A DNA stretch of 64,000 bases, taken from positions 5,767,896-5,831,895 of the forward strand of contig NC_063051.1 of NCBI RefSeq assembly GCF_018812025.1. The letters are read 5' to 3'. This document shows, piece after piece, positions 41,298 through 52,460 of the stretch (position 1 is its first letter; each line of letters starts with the position of its first letter). Both the position numbers and the translations under genes were made by a program. This DNA is from Megalobrama amblycephala. Taxonomy: Eukaryota > Chordata > Actinopteri > Cypriniformes > Xenocyprididae. Below the pieces are notes generated by a model. That model was given only the letters and a program-made list of their open reading frames with translations, was not told the DNA's origin and made no database searches.

Positions 41298-41720
41298 GGT
41301 AGGTTAGAAGCTCGGAAAGAAGCAAGATCCTCTGTCGGGTAATATAAAATGGCGCCGCCTAGTGCTGAGATTTGGTATAGTTTTAGAGATGTCAAATTAT
41401 GGATTAGAATCATTTTTATTCACTGTGTCACACAGAGGTGGTGTTAGTTATGTTTAAGGGATCTTCATATTGTGTAAAACTTGTTGGCTTATAATAAAAT
41501 ACATATTGTACCAAAAACATTTACATACTTCGTTCAACATTGCAAAGCTATTAAAATAATCATGACATGAAAGAGTGAGGAATAATAATAGCATGATACT
41601 TTTCTGTTCTAATGGCTTTTTCATTAACATATTCATTGCTACCCTATTGACATTAGAAACTCATCTTTTTTCCAGAAAATAATTACTTAAATTTTGGTGT
41701 TCATCACAGAAGACTTCAAA

Positions 41721-41755
<35 letters not shown>

Positions 41756-42639
41756 ACCCTTCACAACCCACATTCACATTGAGTAAAGGATGAAATTTCA
41801 ATGTTAACTTTAAGAATGGGTGAAGAAAATATGCCTGCCTGGACGAGAGTTAAAGAAACACCTGTCAGTTTTGAAATAAAATAAACTGTCTGTGGCTTTT
41901 TAGAAAATACACTCTTAAAAAAAGGTTCAAGGAGGTTCAGTATAGAATCCTAAGAGTTCTTGAAAACTCTTTCTGCCAAAAAAGTTTCTATGTAAGGAGA
42001 AATGTCTTGCATAATTGCATACTTTTCATGCTTAATGGGTTATTGCATTTTTTTCTACTGATAAAGTGTATTTACAAGCTGTTTAATTCATAAAACATTA
42101 AAGTAAAAACAAAATTAATTAAACTAAATCAATAAAATTATCCCATGACTGAAACACCTAAAAGGTTACATGTATATGTAGAAAAAGAGAGAAAAAAGAC
42201 ACCAACCAGTATACCACAGAAGTTCATTGTTAATGAAAGTCAGGCACAGATAATGAAACAAAAGCAATCATCTCAAATCATATGGGACTTCTCTGATATT
42301 TCTAAATTCTAACTGTCAAACTGTTAACCCCCTGCACCAGATCAGTCCACTGCCAAAGCAACATGTGTCTTTTGAATTACATTGTTCTCTCTGAGTTCCC
42401 ACGGGACGCAAGAAGTGTGTAAAAGTTATGGTCCGCCTCAGAGAACAGCCATTGACCAAGCCAAAATAGCCTTTGTGTCCTAGGAATCACCCCTGCCCCA
42501 TATTACTACACACCGACCTGCTGAAATATGACACAACACATCTGCTTCTCTCATTTCCACACATGTACACTTAAATTCCAGTTTCTAGGTCCACACAGGA
42601 GCTAGAACTCACAGAAACGCCTCAGGATCAACATCAAGC
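41298..42639. other. Intergenic: divergent membrane-protein gene and rbp7
   Basis: The promoter of the minus-strand gene should be at 41298-41400, where a GGCGCCGCC patch is seen. A 35-base poly-T lies at 41720-41754. The rest is A/T-rich with no gene recognised. rbp7 upstream sequence (42400-42639) has no obvious TATA box. Confidence 0.45.
41720..41754. repeat. Poly-T tract
   Basis: About 35 consecutive T, consistent with slippage or an old retroposon tail. Confidence 0.9.
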
Positions 42640-44600
42640 ATGCCTGCAAACTATAGTGGAACCTGGGACATAGTGGACAATGAAAACATTGAAGGTTACA
42701 TGGTTGCTCTTGGTAAGTAATGTCATTCATTTATCAGAACTTAATATTATATATATATTATATATATACAGTTGCAAGAAAAAGTATGTGAACCACTTGC
42801 AGAATCTGTGAAAATGTGAATAATTTTAACAAAATAAAGGAGATAAAAAATAACATGCATTTTGTATTATTTAGTACTCTCCTAAGTAAGATTTACATGA
42901 AAGATGTTTACATATAATCCACAAAATGAAAAATAGCTGAATTTATTCAAATAACCCCATTCATAAATATGTGAACCACTGATTCTCAATACTGTGTGTG
43001 CTTACCCGGATGATCCACGACTGTTTGTTTGTTTTGTGACGGTTGTTCATGAGTCTCTTGTTTGTTCTGAACAGTTAAACTGAGCTCTGTTCTTCAGAAA
43101 AATCCTCCAGGTCTGGCAGATTCTTCAGTTTTCCACCATCTTTTGCATATTTGAACCCTTTCCAGCAGTGACTGAATTATTTCGAGATCTGTCTTTTCAC
43201 ACTGAGGACTCAAACTCAACTATTAAAAAAGGTTCAAACATTCTCTGATGCTCCAGAAGGAAACACGACGCATTAATAGATGGGGGGTGAAAACATTTGG
43301 AATTTGAAGATCAAGGTAAATTGTATTTAATTTGTCTTCCGGGAAACATGAAAGTATCTTCTGTTGCTTCCGAAGGGTAGTAAATGAAAAAAATGTATAT
43401 TTAAAATAAGAAAAATTTGGACATCTTCATCCTGTTCAAAAGTTTTCACCCCCCGACTCTCAATGCATCGTGTTTCAAAATCACACAGTCACTGCTGGAA
43501 AGGGTTCAAATATGCAAAAGATGGTGGAAAACTGAAGAATCTGCAGGAGCTGGAAGATTTTTCTGAAGAACAGAGCTCAGTTTAACTGCACAGAACAAAC
43601 AAGAGACTCATGAACAACCATCACAAAACATAAAAACAGTCGTAGATCATTCAGGTAACCACATACAGTATTAAGAATCAGTGGTTCACCTACTTATGAA
43701 CGGGGTTATTTGAATAAATTCAGCTATTTTTTGTCTTGTGGATTATCTGTAAACATCTTTTATGTAAAATATCTTACTCAGGACTGTACTAAATAAAAAA
43801 ATAACATGCATTTTGTATTATCTCCTTTATTTTGTTAAAATTATTCACATTTTCAGATTCTGCAAGTGGTTTCCATACTTTTTCTTGTAACTGTATACTC
43901 TCTCTCTCTCTATATATATAGCCTATACATACATATATATATATGTGCATACATAGTATTTTTTAATTGCATTTCATAGATAGTTGGATATTTCCTTTTT
44001 TATTATTAAAAGGAACTGGTATTGTGAGTGTATTTATGTATTTAACCTTGCGCTATGCAATACAGGAATTGATTTCGCCACCCGAAAGATAGCGGGGATG
44101 CTAAAGCCACAGAAAATCTTTGAGCAAGACGGAGACTCTTTCACCATTAAAACTTTAACCACTTTCCGGAACTACTCCACTTCATTCAAAATTGGAGAAG
44201 AGTTTGAGGAAATCACCAAAGGACTGGACAACAGAAAATGCAAGGTGGAAAATACACACACACACGATTAGCAATAAAATGGTGTGGTAACAGTCTAGAG
44301 TTTTCTTTGCCAGAATTGAGAAATACTGTTTTTTCTACAGTCAACAGTCAACTGGGAAAACGACAAACTTGTGTGTGTCCAGAAAGGAGAGAAAAAGAAC
44401 AGAGGATGGACACACTGGATGGAGGGAGACACTCTTTACCTTGTGAGTCAAAATACAAGATTAAAGAACATTTAATTCTCAGACAAAATGAATACAAATA
44501 CCAAATAAAAACTTAATAAAATAAATTTTCCACTCTTCCTTTCAAGGAACTTAAATGTGAAGACCAGATCTGCAAGCAAACCTACAAAAGAACAGCTTGA
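42640..44600 (+). CDS. rbp7: Retinol-binding protein 7 (cellular, CRBP IV type)
   Basis: Small cytosolic lipid-binding protein that carries retinol. Four exons (42640-42712, 44066-44244, 44341-44442, 44547-44600) join to 135 aa. This is the classic four-exon, ~135-residue layout of the intracellular lipid-binding family. The start [25 protein letters not shown] shows the family's GxW motif. [37 protein letters not shown] and [19 protein letters not shown] match vertebrate RBP7 closely. The C-terminus is [15 protein letters not shown] 1.1-kb fold-back element sits in intron 1. A copy of the exon 3/intron 3 junction lies just downstream of the gene. Fish have rbp7a/b copies; which one is not resolvable here. 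Confidence 0.96.
42769..43893. mobile_element. 1.1-kb fold-back element in rbp7 intron 1
   Basis: Ends CAGTTGCAAGAAAAAGTATG and CATACTTTTTCTTGTAACTG are inverted, next to TA-rich DNA. The arms pair over several hundred bases (for example TGAACCACTGATTCTCAATA with its complement near 43665-43685). CAGT ends and a TA target suggest a Tc1/mariner-derived non-autonomous element (inference). No transposase frame is present. Confidence 0.85.
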
Positions 44601-45241
44601 ACTATTGTGTTGAACTGAAATTGTTGTCATGTTTATTGAAGAATTACATACAATAACATAACAAGAAATGAAAAAAGCAAACAACAGAGAAAACCTACAA
44701 GTGCATTCAAGAAGATGGATGGAGGGAGACACTCTTTACCTTGTGTGTCAAATACATAGGCCTAAAAATTCAAGAACATGTAATTTTCAGATAAAATGAA
44801 TAAAAAATACCAAATAAAAATATACATATTGAGTGTCTTCAAAGTCTGAGTGTATTTTGATGTTCTTATTGATTTAAAGTTCTAAACAAATATTTAAGCA
44901 TAGGGGAGACTGACATTGGCACAGTTTTCATTTTGTTAATTCATGACTAAAAATGTTGTGCAATTGTGCCCTTAACACAGTATAAAAATGTCTTAGTATT
45001 GGAGAAGCAACAAACAGAAATAATCACTTGTAACTTCCCCGTGTGACATAATTGGATATTGAAGAACTATCTATAAAAGAAACAACAGGCGAGAATGACT
45101 TCCACTCCACATCAGTAGGAGGCGCTGTAAGGTGATAATGAACTCTAGCGACGTCACTACAACGTGAAGAACTCATCATTCGCGCAATTTTTAATTGTAA
45201 ATGGCTAAAAGCGTAAAGTTGAGCTTCAGCGTATTTATCCA
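44601..45241. other. Intergenic rbp7-cenps with rbp7 junction copy
   Basis: Contains the rbp7 3' UTR, the duplicated junction at 44715-44822 with AATAAA words nearby (for example 44813), and the cenps upstream region. No other gene is seen. Confidence 0.5.
44715..44822. repeat. Copy of rbp7 exon 3 end plus start of intron 3
   Basis: About 105 bp resemble 44414-44516, starting GATGGATGGAGGGAGACACT. They include the exon 3 donor region, which here reads GTGTGT instead of GTGAGT. Same orientation, 115 bases past the rbp7 stop. Confidence 0.85.
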
Positions 45242-47153
45242 ATGAAAATGGATGAGGACGAAGCACAAAAACAGGTTATAACTTATAAACTTAATGAACA
45301 GTAATGCTATTCGTTGTTAAATGTTTATGCACCCTGTAAAGAACGGTTGTATTTCTCACGTCGACAGTATTTATGTTCTTTTAGAGGCTTAAAGCTGCTG
45401 TTCACTACACTGTCGGCTCTCTCTGTCAACACATCGCTGCAGACTGCGAGAAACAAATCACCAAACAGACAATAGCAGCTATTGCAGAGACTGCGTTCAG
45501 ACAGTGTGGTAAGATTTGGTTATGTGACGTTCATATTTTGATAGTATTAAACATATTTATTCACGCTCGTCCTGTTTCTTACCTCTAGATATATTTGCCA
45601 AGGACTTGGAAGCGTTTGCGAGGTAAACTTCAGCATCATTATTACAAACAGCTGTTGTTAGATAATAAATTCGTTCAAAAGTAGGTTTTCCTCTATTATT
45701 AATCACATAAAAAAGTTTTATTTGTGCTGAGGCGTCTCTTGAATGTTTGCAGACATGCTAAAAGAAACACAGTTACAGTGGATGATGTGAAACTGACAGC
45801 GAGGAGAACCACTGCACTGGTAGGATGACTTCAGTAATGAAACATATCAAATTATATTTTTGCAAATAATCTGCAAGACCCCACCCAACTACGAAAAATG
45901 ACATTGTAAAAGGAAAGTAATACTATTCAAAGGTCTTGTAAACATTTATTCACGCTTGTTCTGTTTCTTACCTCTAGATATATTTGCCAAACCTAGGAGG
46001 CCTATCATATCATATATATTATACATGTAATTCTGGAGATTATTAAAAAAAATTATAAACAACTGAGCCTAAACATGAAATGTTGATATCTAAAATAATA
46101 TAAAATGCTTAGGTACATAGGTGGTGGTGTTTTGTGACTTAAGGAAAATCTAATTTAAGATTTAACTTTTAACTAAAAACACTATTTACATTACAATTTT
46201 TTTAAAGGTTAGTTCACCCAAAAATGAAAATTCTGTCATTAATTATTCACCCTCATGTCTTTCCACACCTGTAAGACCTTCGTTCATCTTCAGAACACAA
46301 ATTGAGATATTTTTGATGAAATCCAGGAGGTATATGACTCGTCCATAGACTGCAATTTAACCACTTTCATGGTCCAGAAAGGTATTAAAGACATAGTTAA
46401 AACAGTCGATGTGACTGCTTAATTTTATGAAGCGACAAGAATACTTTTTGTGCGCAAAAATAATTGCCAATACTGAGCCGGCATTCAGACGTAAACACAG
46501 AAGCCTGCAGTGCTTACTGCGGCAACTGCGTAAGGATAATGACAGGGAAGAGATTGTTGAATAAAGTCGTCATTTTAGTTTTGTTTTTGTGCACAAAGTA
46601 TTCTCGTCTCTTCATAAAATTAAGGTTGAACCACTGTAGTCACATTGACTGTTTTGTCTTTAGTACCTTTCTGGACCTTGAAAGTGGTGATTATATTGCG
46701 GTCTATGGGCGAGTCATATACCTCTCGGATTTCATCAAACATATCTTAATTTGTGTTCCGAAGATGAACTTACAGGTGTGGAACGACATGAGGGTGAGTA
46801 ATTAATGACAGAATTTTCATTTTTGGGTGAACTAACCCTTTAAAGATAGCTCTGTGAACATTGTCAAGTGCTCATGTAATTACACAATATTTACTATGAA
46901 GTTAATGGGAAATTAATGATAATAGTATAACTTGGTGCTATTTGCTTAAATGCATTTAGATTTTTCTCTTCTAGTAAATCAATGAAAAAAAAAGTGTGCC
47001 CTTGCTCTGCCCTTACAGCACAACTACATTCAGCAGAAAAGTGAAGAACTGGCTTTGAACAACCAAGAACTGAAGGAGAAAAGGAAGAAAAATGCTGCCA
47101 AGAGGAAAAGTAAAGACTTGGAAGCCGAGGAGGAGAACGAGGTTGAAGACTGA
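45242..47153 (+). CDS. cenps: Centromere protein S (MHF1 histone-fold protein)
   Basis: Histone-fold subunit of the CENP-T-W-S-X kinetochore complex. With CENP-X (MHF2) it also binds FANCM in Fanconi-anaemia DNA repair. Five exons (45242-45274, 45385-45508, 45589-45622, 45753-45819, 47019-47153) join to 130 aa. The histone fold is RLKAAVHYTVGSLCQHIA, then TKQTIAAIAETAFRQC, DIFAKDLEAFARHAKR and NTVTVDDVKLTARR. The tail HNYIQQKSEELALNNQELKEK is followed by a basic/acidic end. Two in-frame ATGs lie six bases apart (45242 and 45248); the second gives MDEDEAQKQ, which may be the real start. AATAAA begins five bases after the stop. A decoy copy of the exon 3 acceptor lies in intron 4. Confidence 0.95.
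45941..45990. repeat. Copy of cenps intron 2/exon 3 junction
   Basis: About 50 bp match 45549-45601, including the polypyrimidine tract, the acceptor TTACCTCTAG and the first bases of exon 3 (ATATATTTGCCAA). It lies in intron 4 in the same orientation. After GCCAA the two diverge. Confidence 0.88.
46201..46845. mobile_element. 'GGTTAGTTCACCCAAAAATG' MITE, longer form
   Basis: Left TTTAAAGGTTAGTTCACCC and right GGGTGAACTAACCCTTTAAA are inverted. The arms (with GACCTTCGTTCATCTTCAGA and its complement) match the 14558-15130 element. It lies in cenps intron 4. Confidence 0.85.
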
Positions 47154-47157
47154 TCAA

Positions 47158-47163
47158 AATAAA
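47158..47163 (+). terminator. Candidate cenps polyadenylation signal
   Basis: AATAAA five bases past the stop, with further copies near 47220 and 47318. The later ones are more plausible for a normal-length 3' UTR. Confidence 0.4.
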
Positions 47164-47551
47164 ATGTACAAAATTCACAGTTTTCTAAGTAGCACAAAAA
47201 TACTTGTTTTTTTGCATGTAATAAACAGCTGTATAAATGTTTGTACGTAAATCACATTAAATACTAAACACCAATCATTTTGTTTTACTCAAACATGAGT
47301 TCATTTGTATTTTATTGTAATAAAGAATCCTATAAACATATATGACGCTCCATGAAACAATACAGATACTGTGAAATATTGCAATTCAAACATTTTTAAA
47401 AAAATGGACCTGAAAAACCTAAGCCTGCATTTGAATACAACAAGCTGCTTTCTCAAAGCCAGTTCAAGCCTAATACCACCTCAGCTCAGGTTTTCAGATT
47501 GAAACGTATTACGCTTGAAGTGTTCTGAGAAAACACCTCATCAGAAAGCAC

Positions 47552-47687
47552 CTATAAAATTCTGCTACAGTCTACCGTGTCCATGGCCGTTACCAGAGAT
47601 GCAGAACCACAGCATCCTCCGTCTTCCTCCATCCCCAAACGGACTTCCCGCCTGGGGTTCACTTGCGACCAGCCATATTCCAGGCCC
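47552..47687 (-). other. Candidate alternative terminal exon of tardbp
   Basis: On the minus strand a good acceptor (ACACATTTAG) precedes 47687. From there two frames stay open for 40 and 44 codons before stops at 47565 and 47552. The sequence is GC-richer than its surroundings. It lies between the convergent cenps and tardbp ends. It could be a 3' UTR or alternative coding exon of tardbp, whose last exon is known to be alternatively spliced in vertebrates. No splice partner is proven. Confidence 0.3.
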
Positions 47688-48189
47688 CTAAATGTGTGAA
47701 TTCAATTAGTTGTGTGGTATTTGCTTTCAAACATCACGTGACAAACCAGTATGAGAAAACGGCAATCTATTCAAATTAGTTTTATTGAAGCACTCCCTTC
47801 ATTTGACAAATCATATAAAATGTCTTTGAAAACACTGAGCAACGTTATCTAGAGGGAAACTCCACAGACATCCACAGCACTCAACATACAGGTCGCACTT
47901 ACACCATCACTCATGTTTTCCCCCCTCAGTGTCCACTGAAGATGTCATCCATATCAAAGCTCACACTTACAGGTCAAGTTACAAGGAAATAAAGCACACA
48001 CACCATACAGCATTCAGATGGGATTATAGAAGCAAGACAAAGTATGCATCATCATCATCACAACATTCCACTAACTATATAAGCACATGTCAGTATACTA
48101 AAGGAGAAAAGCAAAACGGAACCTAGGGAGACCAAAAAAATATAAATTAAAAAAAAAAAAAAAAAAAATCTTTAAGAGGTACACATGAA

Positions 48190-48480
48190 TGAAATGTCCG
48201 TCAATTTGGGCTCAATTAAGGGGAAAGCTGGGAAGTATCAGCAGCTCTCATTCACTCGCTCACCAAACCCACCCACTGCAGTCACATTTCGGCTCGTTCA
48301 TTGCACTCGCAAGTCTTTTCGTTCGTGCGCTCCACACTTTCTTCGCTCACTCGCAGCCTTCTCACTCTTCGCCATATCACCAATCGCACTCAAGGGTTGT
48401 TTAAAAACGTCACTTTCTGCGCACTTCTTGTCTTAAAAAGTGGATTAAAAAAAGGAGACACCCACCGTGTCATCGAGCCG
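48190..48480 (-). promoter_or_regulatory. Putative tardbp 3' UTR regulatory region
   Basis: About 600-900 bases past the tardbp stop. Read on the minus strand, this is unusually rich in GAGTGA/GTGAGC/GAATG words compared with the A/T-rich flanks. TDP-43 is known to autoregulate by binding degenerate GU/GAAUG-rich sequence in its own 3' UTR. Assigning that role here is inference. Confidence 0.35.
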
Positions 48481-49084
48481 TGCGATGAGAGCATATAGAC
48501 ATGGGGAGGAAGGTGACATAATGACCTCAGCCACACTGTGCTGCCATAGAGGGCGCTCTTCCCAGGCAAACCCCACAGATGTCAACTGCAGAAGAGATTT
48601 TGATGAAGGCTTGTTTTAAAGGGTTTCCATAAAACTGGACTGAATCATAAAGCTGAATTTACAATATGTTCAGGTTTCAACCAGATTCTTTCCAATGCAA
48701 ATTTCCTTTTTTTCTCTCTTTTTTTAATATATGATAAATATACTTGAAAGATTATGCAATTCTCATGCGTTTTCAGATATCCACATATTGAACAACATGC
48801 ATTACAAGAATCCAGTTGAAATGCTTCGTTTGCATCGACCAAGACAATACAACATTGGGGGAAAAAAACATAATACCAAAGATGGTACATTAACGTAGCA
48901 CCTTGGTTAACATCTCACTCTAAACACTAACTTAAATTCCATTCAGTGTAAAAAACATTCTTCTTTTTTGTCCCCTGACTCCCTTTTCACCCATCCCCAC
49001 TCCCAAACACACGTGACAAGATAAGTCTCTCGGAAAATACTTACCAAACGCGCTAGAAATACAACACTTCAAACACAAACCGGC

Positions 49085-52000
49085 TTACATACCCCACCCT
49101 GACGACTTAGACTCCATACTAGAGCCAAAGCTGGAGTTAAACCCACCACCACTAGTGCTGGAGTTAGAGCCGGAGCCCCAGCCGAGAGTGGCTGCTGAGC
49201 TGCCGTAGTTGCTGTTGCCCGAGCTGTATGTTTGGGGCTGGTCCCGTGTGGAACTTGTGCCACTTGTGCTCGTGCCAGACGCACCTGACTGATTCTGCTG
49301 TGCTAACATTCCCATCATACCCCAACTGCTCTGTAGGGCGGCCTGGGCGGCAGCCATCATGGCTGGGTTGAGATTGAAATTGCTGAAATTTCCCAAGCTG
49401 CTGGAGCTACCCCCCATGCCACTGCGGCTGCCTCCGAAACCCTGACCTCCGAACCCGTTCCCAAAGCGCCCTGCCCGCTCCATCATCTGCCTAGTGTTGT
49501 TGTGTTTCGGTTCAGCGTTGGAGATGTGCACGCTGACGCCCTTGATGATCAGATCTTCTCCACACAGGGAGGCGGCAACCTGGAGGAAAGATGGAAAAAA
49601 TTAATTATGATCAGAAATGCATGAACAGGTGATTCATTCATCCAGAATAGAATATTAAACAAATTCTTGAATGCTGAAAATGTAAACGCAAAGCCTAGTA
49701 CCAAGAGAAATTAATCACCACAAACAAGACCTTGAATTGAAACATTCATATGAGCATATCCACACAAAGAGCATTTTAATCTAGCCACATAGGCAGCATT
49801 TTGCATTAAATTGGCAATTTGTTGAAGCTTTTTTTTTTGTGAACAGGTCTTTATCTGTGGTATATCACCTTAAAGTGCCTCTACTATGCTTTTACCAATA
49901 TTACCTGTCATGTAGTGTATAATGTAGCTGTTTGTGAATCTCAAAGGTCTGGAGATTTTCAAAGATCAAAGTGAACAATGAATGGAGTTATTGTCCACCA
50001 AAAGAAAGAACCAAATCTGAACTGGCTAAAACGAGTCGTCAGTGATTCCAGTCTTACTTTCTGCATGAGCCTACTTAGATTTGTAACAAATTTGCATAAT
50101 GCCAGCTTATGGTCTTCACAACATCTACTCTGACCCTCAAACACTGTAGTTGTAGCAGGGGCCTGGAAGAGTTTGGTTTGTTTTGTCGACGTGCCGAGAA
50201 GGTTTTCCGCACTGCCAAAGCAAAGCACTTCCTAAGGATGAGGACTAGTGGTTCAAATTGACATGGTAAAACTGAAGCCATCATAACTGTTCCCATCACC
50301 ATCTATACAAGTGTTGAGGAAGCTCCGATGCTGAAATTTAGATATGATAATAGACGTCTTGTTTCCGACATGGGCTGTAAGTGGTAGACCAATCACAAAA
50401 GACCAGGCCATTTGACCAATCACAGCAGAGTAGGATCTCGGAAAGGAGGTGTTTAGAGAGACTCAATTCTTTATCGAATCGTTTCAGACACTGCGAGAAA
50501 TGAGGTGATGCCGCAATATGCATTATGAGAAAATTAAAGTGTTTTTTTGACCTTGGATGTATGTAAACCTATTGTATGAGACCTCCAAAACAAACATAGG
50601 AACCTTTAAAATAGCATAACAGGGCACTTTAAGATCAATGTGAAAAAGCAATAGCTTACTTGGTCATCTGCAAAGGTGACGAAAGCGAATGCTCTGAATG
50701 GTTTAGGAATGAAGACATCTGTGACCTCCCCATATTGCATGAAGAACTGACGGAGCTCATCAGCGGTCATGTCTTCTGTGCAACGGCCCACAAATACTTT
50801 CCTGCTCCTCATTGGTTCATCTGGGCCTTGCTGTTAAATATTCAGACACATCATTGTTTAGCAACCTAACAAGTGAATACCTGACACTTCTTTCATAAAT
50901 GGCTAATTGATTAAAATGAACAATTTATCATGTACGCATTGTCTGTAAACTGGTCAAAAGTGACAGTAAATGAAACTTCTTTCACAAACATTACAAAACT
51001 CTTATCAACCCGAAACTTTTGAATGAAAAAACACACACTAACCTTGGAGTTGGGTAGTTTGCAGTCACACCACCTGCCGTCAATCATGTGCCGCTGTGAC
51101 ATCACCTTACCCTGAGACTCCCACTCGGCAAACCTTACAAACCCAAACCCTTTTGAATTTCCCGTCTTTACGTCCCGCTTGACCTAGTATAACAGAATCA
51201 AATCAAGAACTCACACTAGATCTAATCTGACATCAAGAATGACAGTCAAGTCTAGTTCTATTTTTAATAGCTGCATAAAAAGTTAGAAATAGTAGATAGA
51301 GGCAGAAACCATGGATAAAATATGGCAGTACAAAGACAATCACATCATATATTTATATCAGTATGATTTACCTGCACCATGATGACATCTCCAAACGTAC
51401 TGAAGTAGTCTTTTAAGTCTTGTTCTGTAGTTTTCCATGGCAGACCCAGCACAATCAGATCTGAAGTCTTCTGATCTCCTCTCTTGATCTTTGTTGCAGA
51501 AGAAGCATCAATCTCATCCATCTTCCTCTTATTATCTGGCAGAACAGTTTCTAGAAAAGTAAAGTTCAATTGTTACAAGTTCACATATCCACAGAAAGAC
51601 AATCATCCTTCATGCAACAAAAACAATTAAATTAAAATGCATTGGATTTTTTTTTACAGCTAAAAATAGACAAAAGAAATGCAGAAGAACAAATGCTTGC
51701 AACACCCAGATGTGCTCAACTATGGTTATGACAGATAATCTCACAGTTAAATTATAAAACACATGCCTAATTTGCATACAGAATGACCACTATTTTTGAC
51801 CCAGGTGTGCACTCTAGGGGAAAAGTTGGGTTAATAATGTAGTTTTATATTATAAAACATGATTTTGACCATTATTACAATGTTTCTTAAAACCTTTCTC
51901 ATATTTGTTCTAAATTAGGTCAGAGGCTTATTTGTAATGAATAGAAAACCTACCCTTGGGGTAATTGACCACATAGACCAGGTTTCCCCAGCCGTTCTCA

Positions 52001-52194
52001 GGGGCGTGCAGGACACCGTCCACCAGGCGAACTCCCCTCATGCACTGAGACACCGGGCTCCGGTAACGAAGGCCACAAGCCCCTGGAAACTGAGCGGCCA
52101 CAGTGGACAGCAGCACCGTGCCGTCGTCCTCCGACGGAATCTCCATCGGCTCCTCGTTCTCCTCCTCCGCGACGCGAATGTACATCTCGGCCAT
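49085..52194 (-). CDS. tardbp: TAR DNA-binding protein (TDP-43)
   Basis: Nuclear RNA-binding protein controlling splicing and RNA stability. Five coding exons (52194-51954, 51550-51372, 51183-51043, 50830-50660, 49579-49085) join in phase to 408 aa, close to the vertebrate length of ~412. The N-terminal domain runs from [19 protein letters not shown]. The nuclear localisation signal is DNKRKMDE and KIKRG. RRM1 starts [17 protein letters not shown] with RNP1 [11 protein letters not shown]2 starts [12 protein letters not shown] with RAFAFVTF. The glycine-rich C-terminus keeps the helical [19 protein letters not shown] and ends [12 protein letters not shown]. Five residues, ETVLP, precede DNKRKMDE and are absent from human TDP-43; a second in-frame acceptor would remove them. 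Fish have tardbp and tardbpl; the tail and ETVLP make tardbpl likely, but this cannot be settled without alignment. Confidence 0.97.
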
Positions 52195-52460
52195 CTCTCC
52201 TGAGTCGAGCTGTCGGTGAGTAAATGTTATAATTAGTGCCGTTATCTTTCTCGGTCACTTTGATTCATATTTTTGACTCTTGTCCTGTCTTCAAAGACTG
52301 ACTACAGCGGACCAATAGCAATCGAATGCAGGCGGCGAAGGAGCAATATCATTGGCTGGACATGCCAGAACGACCACGCCCCTTCATAAACGAGTCCATT
52401 ACACTCGTGTTTTGATTATGAATGAGTCAAAACGGCACTGAACGAGACATATCGTTTGAA
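52195..52460 (-). promoter_or_regulatory. Putative tardbp promoter / 5' UTR
   Basis: Two CCAAT boxes in opposite orientations (about 52309-52315 and 52352-52358) and a CACGCCCC GC-type box (about 52375-52382) lie 110-190 bases upstream of the start codon. An acceptor-like TTTACTCACCGACAG ends just before the ATG leader, so a 5' UTR intron is possible. This is the pattern of a housekeeping promoter. Confidence 0.45.

Noticed and set aside
46464..46805. 113-codon frame in cenps intron 4
   Set aside because: It lies entirely inside a palindromic MITE; matching frames appear in the sister copy at 14558-15130.
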